14,527 nt of DNA. It comes from Chloromonas sp. AAM2 (Eukaryota; Chlorophyta; Chlorophyceae; Chlamydomonadales; Chlamydomonadaceae). Positions 8,860 through 14,527 of this stretch are shown one piece after another. The translations under genes were made by a program, and so were the position numbers. The stretch spans positions 1 to 14,527 of the forward strand of contig QAXH01002731.1 of the NCBI GenBank assembly GCA_004335635.1. The letters run 5' to 3'. The notes beneath the pieces are model-generated. The model worked only from the letters and a program-made list of their open reading frames with translations. It ran no database searches and had not been told where the DNA came from. The number at the start of each line of letters is the position of its first letter. Position 1 is the first letter of the stretch.

Positions 8860-11841
8860 GCCGTGCGTTGCTTGCAGCTTCCATGCTCCAGAAGCTCAAG
8901 CTCATGTTCAACCTGGAGGTGATAGCAGCACAACGCAACATAGGCGTGGCAGACGCCATGTTGGCACTTGGGACGGCAGCACAGCACGGTAACAGCTTGC
9001 GCCTGGGCACCAGCTTCTCCACGGCAGGCACAGCAGGAGTAACTGCATCTGACAGCACCAACACAGCCGCTGCAAATGGGAAGGCAGGACGAGCCTCTGA
9101 GCCTGGCACTTGTGTCTTGACATATACAAACAGTGGCCCCTTACCTGTGGTCACACTAGATGCTGTGGGTGACGGGGCAGGCGAAGGGCCTGTCAAGTCA
9201 GAAAGCGCCAGCACCACTCCAAGAGAAACTATCCCTGCAGCGCCAGTAACAGCACCAGAAACGGCTGCACCGGTCACAGCAGCACAGCAGCACGTGCTTA
9301 ACATGAAGGCCGCCTGGACCCTTCGTCTGCGGGAGATCCAAGCGCTGCTGGTGATGGTCTCCCTGCTGTGCGACGGTCTGCAACGGTTAGTGGGGCCTGG
9401 AGCAGCAGCCCTTGCACAAGGAACCCCCGCCAATGAAGCTGCTGCTGCTCGTGCTACTGCACACGAAGCCATCCTTGATTTTATCCTCTCCATGCTGATC
9501 ACACCGAGAACGGTCAGTGCGGTGCTGCATTCAGCCAAGAAGCTGGTGACCGCGACAGTGCAGGCAACAGGTACCGGCCCAGGAGCGACCGCTAACAGCA
9601 GTACAAGGGGCGAGCTGCAGCCACCATCTACGAGCTCAGAGGCACAGCACAGCATGGGCCTGCTCCTCACGGCTCTGAAGGCAGTAGAAACGTGCCTGCA
9701 AGCGGCAGCACACCTGTCAGAGGGAGCAGCGAATGGTGTGGCGGCAGCAGAGACATCCGGTGCAGGCGAGGGGGCGGCTGCACCAGCAAGTTCACCGCTT
9801 GCAGCCGCAGCAGCAGAGCAGGGTCGCACGTGGACTGCTGTTGACACGGCTACCAACACCTTCAGTGATGAGTTAGTGACAGCAGGCGCTGCTGAGCCTG
9901 CCATGCAAGATTTGCTGGTGGGGACACAGGCCACAGATATGTTGTCAACGTCTGCAGCTGTGATGCTGCCGCCTGCTGCAGCAGGGGCACAGGGGCCTGC
10001 TGAGTCCGCCTTGGAGAGTGGAATGACACTGGACGCTTCATCACAAGGGGTGGGTGCAATGCAGCCAGCTGCAGTGGACGTCTCTGCTGCTCCGGCATCG
10101 GCAGATCCAGCACCGGCAGCCAGAGTGGCAACGCCGAGGCCAGCCCGTGGTGCTGGCACGCAGCAGCCTTTCCTGCTAGACCAGTCTGTTGCGGCCCTGC
10201 CGCCTGCACCAGCCTCAGCTGCTGCTCAGGCCCTGGCAGGAGACCAATTCATTCCCGCTGACCTCAGACACGATCCCGTGCACATGCTGCGAATGGAGAT
10301 GGTAGCGATGATGCCTGGCAGTAATGCTGCTGCAGCGGCGGCAGCAGCAGGTGGCGGAGCGGCGTTGCCTACCTCTCACTGGAGCTCCCACCTGCACACA
10401 CTGCTAGCGCAGCTGCAGTGGGATATTGGCATTCAACGGCACCGCAGACGGCGCCAGCATGCTGCAGCCGCTGCCGCCCGTGCAACTGGCCCCAATGCCG
10501 CTGCAACCACCACCGCAACTACAGCAGCAGCAGAAAACCTCCCTCCTGCACCCACCCCCAATACTGCAGCATCAGACGACGGCGAAACTGGATTCGTCAT
10601 GCATCGCCGGGAAACTGATTTGTCGTTTCCCCACAGACCGCCCTCCTATACTTCTGATGCCACTGCCTTGACAGCCACCTATGACATCCTGGCACACCGG
10701 CAGCAGCTGCTGGCAGCTGCTCATCAGGACATGGAAGCTGGACTGGCTGGGCTAGGCGGTGTGGATGGTCTGCCACCGGCTGCACCTCGCCCGCTTAGCG
10801 CGCTTTACCGAGTGCTGTCACGGCGGGGCGATGCACCACAAGACGTCCTGGTTGCGCCCGGGCCTGCAGAGCAAGCGACAGATGCCACCACTCGCCTGGA
10901 GGCAGAGACGTTAGTGCCTTTGCAAGGCAGTGGTCAATGGGGCAATGCAGTACACGGCTCCCCACAGACCGACGCCGGGGAATGGGGGTCACGGCGGACC
11001 CTGCACAGTCAGCACATATCGCCTGTGGGGGCCGAAGGTGCAAACGGAGGCGATTCAACGGCTGGCGGACGCGTTCGTCGCAGTGACAGTACAGCAACCG
11101 GCGGTCAGCGGTTGTTGCGCGTGGCTGGCCACCCGTCTCCACAGCAGTCTGTGGACAGTCAGGGTGCAGGAGTTCTTAGGTAAGCGGGTGCTCTGTCATG
11201 TTTATTTACAGGAATCTAGAAATAGCACAGGAGCAGCTATAAATCGAGGCGCAGGGGTTGTTGGACGGTGTAGCCCCCACGATGGCACGGCATGTCGCAC
11301 GTTTGACCACGTGCGCCAGTACTGATCCATCCTTCTGTCGCATTGCCATTGCAGACCGGAAGTGGAAACCTTGTCAGTTGCCTCAACCGTCGCACGATTG
11401 CCCGGGCCGTCCCTGCCGCCCCTGCCCGCACCCAACACGCGCGTGAACAGCCTGGCCAGCAGCCACAGCAAGGTCAAAGGCAAGGACACGGCAGCTGCAG
11501 CCAGCGAGTGCCAGGGCGACGACCTAGGGGACAGCGACAGTGGCTGTGGCTCAATCTCCAGCGGTTCTGATGCAGGCGTGTGTGCCATCTGCATGGACCT
11601 TCCAGTGGCAGTCATGGTGACTCCATGCTCGCATGGAGTCTGCGTGCAGTGTGCGTTGCAACTGACCATCAAGGGAAGGGAGCTGCCTAGTTGTCCGTTC
11701 TGTCGACGCAAGATCTCTGGGTTTGAGCACAAGATTGTCCTGCCGGTGATGGCACCCAGCAGAGCACCGCAGAAGCAGGTGGAGACGAAACAAGCATTGG
11801 CCACACGGCCGTTGCTCCCCCTTGACAGTTTGGTGCCCTGA
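6605..11841 (+). CDS. ankyrin-repeat RING-HC E3 ubiquitin ligase, XBAT31-like, with a very long central insert
   Basis: Likely an E3 ligase whose ankyrin repeats bind substrate and whose RING recruits a ubiquitin-charged E2. Exons: 6605-6712, 6783-6858, 7053-7191, 7282-7438, 7757-7892, 8094-8311, 8530-8662, 8878-11179, 11355-11841. All are GT-AG with matching phases and give 1251 residues. The N-terminus MGQALSC resembles plant XBAT31/33 (MGQ..SC) and has Gly2 and Ser6 for N-myristoylation and Cys7 for palmitoylation. About five ankyrin units span residues 40-320, for example SPLIQAAARGHFELLQLLLE, KQTALMVACKHGHPECVEYL, NTCLHLGALYGHSECIHKLL, LTALHIAVFQGAVNTARALL and NALHIAALVGNVAMARVVLE. Residues about 323-1090 are Ala/Thr/Gly/Pro-rich and come from one exon. 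The RING, at about 1166-1206, is C-x2-C-x11-C-x-H-x2-C-x2-C-x13-C-x2-C with all eight zinc ligands. Plant relatives are about a third of this length. The first intron is the weakest boundary: 70 nt, with a poor donor GTTTGC. Confidence 0.92.
7631..7680. repeat. two adjacent tandem duplications in intron 4 of the ANK-RING gene
   Basis: atttccgtggatccc is present twice without a gap (7631-7645, 7646-7660), followed by gttacatt twice (7665-7680). Both lie inside intron 7439-7756 and look like recent slippage. Confidence 0.85.
8829..8856. repeat. (AC)14 microsatellite just upstream of a 3' splice site
   Basis: Fourteen uninterrupted AC units lie in intron 8663-8877, ending 21 nt before the acceptor of the giant exon. 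The position suggests it stands in for, or displaces, the usual pyrimidine tract. Confidence 0.95.
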
Positions 11842-12106
11842 GCAATCGGGTAGCGATAGGTATGCCCTGCATCTCTAACTACAAACTCAACATAAAGGAT
11901 CACCATCGCCACTACGGTCACAGTCGCAATCACCAGCTGGGCAGGCTGGTGTAAGGGGGATTCAGACGGCGTCCACAGTCCTGCCTGGAGGTATTTCTGC
12001 TGACTGTGGGCATTCTGGTGGGCGTTGTAGACCAAGGGAGCTGGTTGTTCAGGGTCCGCAAGGCTTTGGTCACACGCCCGGACCTGGTTCACTAGGCGCT
12101 CTTCGT
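11842..12106 (-). CDS. possible exon of a single-span membrane protein, convergent with the ANK-RING gene
   Basis: Not recognised. On the minus strand a strong pyrimidine tract (ctttttttcctttctc) precedes an AG at 12108-12107, followed by an open frame reading DEERLVNQVRACDQSLADPE and later NAHSQQKYLQAGLWTP. A clear hydrophobic segment LVIATVTVVAMVILYVEFVV is encoded at 11936-11877, and then RDAGHTYRYPIA. The composition is protein-like, with a soluble polar part and one C-terminal membrane span as in tail-anchored proteins. The frame does not stop until 11202, antisense to the RING exon, so either the last intron is missed or the reading is fortuitous. The left end given here is arbitrary (the stop of the opposing gene). 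Upstream exons were not found. Confidence 0.35.
11950..11954 (+). terminator. TGTAA poly(A) signal of the ANK-RING gene
   Basis: This is an exact match to the green-algal signal, 109 nt after the TGA. Cleavage would be expected some 10-20 nt downstream, giving a short 3' UTR. Confidence 0.55.
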
Positions 12107-12129
12107 CTTGGCACACGCGTTGAGAAAGG

Positions 12130-12156
12130 AAAAAAAGATACTTGCCAGTTCTGGGA
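12130..12156 (-). repeat. copy 2 of the 27-bp dispersed motif
   Basis: On the minus strand this reads TCCCAGAACTGGCAAG, then TATC and seven T; it matches copy 3 at 25 of 27 positions. It lies just upstream of, and supplies the T-rich tract for, the possible acceptor at 12107. Translated in the same relative frame as copy 1 it gives PELASIFF. Confidence 0.6.
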
Positions 12157-12982
12157 AAGGGTTTCTGTGAGATATCCAGTTCCACTGTGTGTGCCGTGGC
12201 GTTAGTCTACAAGCCAATCAAGGATTAGGCAGGTTAACAGGTCTCTGGATGCCGTCATGTCTCACCAACCAACCGCAGAGTTGATCAAAGACACGGTTTT
12301 TGGAAAGGAAGCAAGACCCAAAGGCTTGAGCCGCCATCAAGCTCCTTGTGATATTCTTTCGTTTTCTTTACCCATGAGAGCTGGCTGCACCTTCCAATAA
12401 ACCGACTGGAATCGTTGGGATCAATCTGGGGGCACTGCAAGCCCTGCCATCACCTTGCTGCTGCGCCTAGCATGTGGACTCGCCATGATCGGAGCCTAAT
12501 TGCATCTTTGCTCATCAGCCCATCACTCTCACTTCCACTCGTCCATGCTTTGGCAACATCACACAAATAATATCACACAAAATGCCTCGTGAAAGCAGCA
12601 TTCAGTCTGGGTGGGTGGGGCTGCTTGTGTATTTCGTACAAGGTCATTGCAGGGATTCAGATGAATAAGCGATAGATTGGACGTGCTTGTGGCTGACAGG
12701 AGCACAGGGTTTCTCTATTAAGCGGGCACAGACATGCATTCAGTTTGTTTGCTCCCATGCCGGCCGCTGACTGGTTGACTTTAATATTTACATGCGCTGC
12801 TACTGGTATTTGCCAGCTGAATGGAGGATTTGCCTAGGTGTTGCTGCACTGCGAGCAGTGATTGTTCACTCGGATACGGTTGACAATACTTCGGTCTGTT
12901 TCATCATGTCTTGGTGTGTACATCAAGCTGGTGAAGACGCAACACACAGCTGAACGTGTAAAGTTTATGCAGAGTGCCAACC

Positions 12983-13009
12983 AAAAAAAGATGTTTGCCA
13001 GTTCTGGGA
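12983..13009 (-). repeat. copy 3 of the 27-bp dispersed motif
   Basis: On the minus strand this reads TCCCAGAACTGGCAAAC, then ATC and seven T. It shares the 19-nt tgtcccagaactggcaaac exactly with copy 1 at the other end of the window. It is inside a minus-strand open frame (13073-12834) where it encodes PELANIFF. Confidence 0.6.
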
Positions 13010-13683
13010 CAATTTGTGGGTGGAGACTGAATGCAGAAAAATATTTTCTCGCCAGCAGACGACACATCAACACATGTCCTTCTCGGTCTCTTTACATCTT
13101 TGCGGCACTCCAGAGGGGCCGACTGCCTCACCAGCCCACACCATAGCAGACGATCAATCTATGCATATGTCCTTGAGCAGACAACTGTCAACACTTGTGC
13201 TTTTTGGCGGCGTTTCGGTGTTCACGTGTGTTCCCAGGGCCTTGTAGCAGTTCCTTGTTGGAGCAGAGTGGCCACTGAGAAAGTATCATGGAAGAGCATT
13301 CATGCCTGATGTACGCCTTCCAGATGGACTGCTTCACCGAGACATTGTTATGCATGCATCCCAAAACTGGGCTCTGCAACGCTGTTTCGCATTACCAGCA
13401 TAGCGATGCTATCCTGCACTTGCACACAAATGCTCCGTGACTGACACACAATAGTGATCAGAGGCACATCGTCCACACCGCCGAGCACACCAGGCAGCAG
13501 TGCAGGCGGATCAGCCCTTAGTGGGCCGAGTGCACAGCTGCACCGCAGCTTAAAATGCTTCGGGATTCGTACTGATTTGGGGGTTGCTGTGGGGCAGAAC
13601 AGACAGGCCAGAAAGCCGGTGTGATTGCGGGACAGTTGCCTCGCACTGGGGCTAAGGACATCAGTTCTGCCCCGCAGAGGGAC

Positions 13684-13785
13684 CATTGGCATCGCTAGCA
13701 CTATCCCACATTGGCATCGCTGGCACTATCCGGATGGCTGAATTTTACTGCAGGGCGAACCCTGTTACCATTGGCACCGCCGGCA
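13684..13785. repeat. cattggcatcgct repeat, two near-identical copies and a third diverged one
   Basis: Copies at 13684-13706 and 13709-13731 differ at one base of 23 (cattggcatcgct a/g gcactatcc, written with the variable base after t). A third, shorter relative cattggcaccgccggca is at 13769-13785. The first two form a 25-bp tandem. Confidence 0.75.
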
Positions 13786-14332
13786 GAGCTCAGCCCATAC
13801 AACGCTAGTCTGGCTGGGCACGCCGGATTTTAGTAGCAGCGCACGTAGGGTGCGATGATGGAGGATTTGACCAAGTGGAGTCTCCGCCCTCGGCCACGTG
13901 CTTGTTCATGCAACGCAACAGTCATACATGGCAACGAGCGCCGGAGCAGGCGGGCGGACCAGGAAGCATCCAAGGTCGAGCAAACTATGACTTTCAATTG
14001 ATACCCACTACGAATGCTGGAAAACCCTGGCGACCTGGTTGCAAAATGGCGAGGCTCTGAGCACGCGCGAAGCCGTCCAAGGTAGTGGTCAGTTTGGAGG
14101 TCGACTCAAGCATCATGCAGGGCGCTGCTGTCTGGCGTCGTTCTTTGCCAGGGTACGCCAACGCTTGAGCGCCTCACCAGCGCCTACTGTGCAGGGGGCT
14201 GGGTTGATCCAGGTTCGGGCCTCTCACACTCAATCATGCAGTAATCCGTCCCAAGTAGCGTTCAACACGTTGGTTTGGTTGCACACATTTTTTGTTGATA
14301 CGTCTCTTCTGCACATCAGGGTTGCTGCCTGC

Positions 14333-14360
14333 ATAAGGCCCTTAGGCCTAAGGGCCTTAT
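14333..14360. repeat. perfect 28-bp palindrome
   Basis: The sequence ataaggcccttagg and its exact reverse complement are fused with no spacer. It directly abuts the 14-bp tandem array and shares the TTAT end with its first unit. It could form a cruciform, or be a target or end of a short mobile element. Confidence 0.95.
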
Positions 14361-14420
14361 AGACCATGCTTTATAGACCATGCCTTGTAGACCATGCCTT
14401 GTAGACCATGCCTTATAGAC
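14358..14420. repeat. 14-bp tandem array, 4.5 copies
   Basis: Units of t(a/g)tagaccatgcct begin at 14358, 14372, 14386, 14400 and 14414 (partial). Units alternate between TATAG and TGTAG starts; the middle two are identical. Confidence 0.95.
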
Positions 14421-14476
14421 ACCTCGTTATAGCACTCGTGTTGAGAGTCATATCGGCGGTCGCTACTGTCTAGCTG

Positions 14477-14501
14477 TGTAACGTATTCAACGTGCAATAA
14501 A
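14477..14501 (+). terminator. possible poly(A) signals (TGTAA and AATAAA) near the right edge
   Basis: TGTAA at 14477-14481 is followed by AATAAA at 14496-14501. No coding exon was found upstream on this strand, so this is only a candidate transcript end, or chance. Confidence 0.2.
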
Positions 14502-14527
14502 ACGGGTGCCTAGCTCCTGGCTCAAAC

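Larger units (their letters stand above)
11842..12189. other. 3' flank of the ANK-RING gene, probably including its 3' UTR
   Basis: The stretch starts just after the TGA at 11839-11841 and contains the TGTAA signal at 11950. On the opposite strand it also carries the possible membrane-protein exon described separately, so the two transcription units may converge or overlap here. Confidence 0.5.
12190..14332. other. about 2.1 kb without a confident gene
   Basis: I find no family signature, no consistent exon chain and no RNA gene here. The longest protein-like stretch is on the minus strand at about 13560-13348, which ends in TAA and includes GGVDDVPLITIVCQSRSICV. It has no supporting acceptor with a good pyrimidine tract and no recognised homology, so it is noted only as a weak candidate. 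The rest may be intergenic DNA or decayed repeats; three short repeat families are listed separately. Confidence 0.5.

Noticed and set aside
8816..10159. A 447-codon open frame on the minus strand opposite the giant exon
   Set aside because: It mirrors the Ala-rich GC-rich coding strand, has the same low complexity (Ala, Pro, Ser, Val), runs through the AC repeat as CVCVCV, and shows no domain. The plus strand has a consistent exon chain there.
13348..13701. A 117-codon minus-strand open frame with a protein-like C-terminal half
   Set aside because: No family is recognised, there is no good splice or start context, and its first half overlaps the cattggcatcgct repeats. It is kept only as a weak candidate in the description of the region.
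14195..14222. A tRNA B-box-like string, ggttcgggcc
   Set aside because: There is no matching A box, acceptor stem or cloverleaf around it.

Overview
The window looks like nuclear DNA of a green alga, probably a chlorophyte. Both confident genes are split by many short introns (about 60 to 400 nt). Both belong to families with clear plant-type relatives. TGTAA, the poly(A) signal known in green algae, lies about 110 nt after one stop codon. The closest lineage cannot be fixed from sequence alone. Exon models were built by eye from reading frame, splice consensus and phase.

Layout. Positions 1-415 may hold the last two exons of a plus-strand gene that starts outside the window. Positions 990-6414, minus strand, hold a gene of about 13 exons for a Las1-family protein, the HEPN endonuclease of pre-rRNA ITS2 processing. 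Positions 6415-6604 are a 190-bp shared promoter. Positions 6605-11841, plus strand, hold a nine-exon gene for an ankyrin-repeat RING-HC E3 ubiquitin ligase like plant XBAT31. Its RING is separated from the ankyrin block by a low-complexity region of about 770 residues encoded by one 2.3-kb exon. A possible minus-strand exon with one membrane segment lies at about 12106-11842 and converges on that gene. From about 12190 to the end I see no confident gene, only short repeats, a perfect 28-bp palindrome and a 14-bp tandem array.

The two main genes are head to head and may be co-regulated. I know of no established functional link between Las1 and XBAT31-type ligases. I see no mobile element with intact coding capacity, no tRNA or rRNA gene, and no prokaryotic-type system. 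The points most worth checking are the huge insert in the ANK-RING protein, a GC-AG intron inside the Las1 catalytic domain, the three copies of a 27-bp motif, and the palindrome plus array at the right end.
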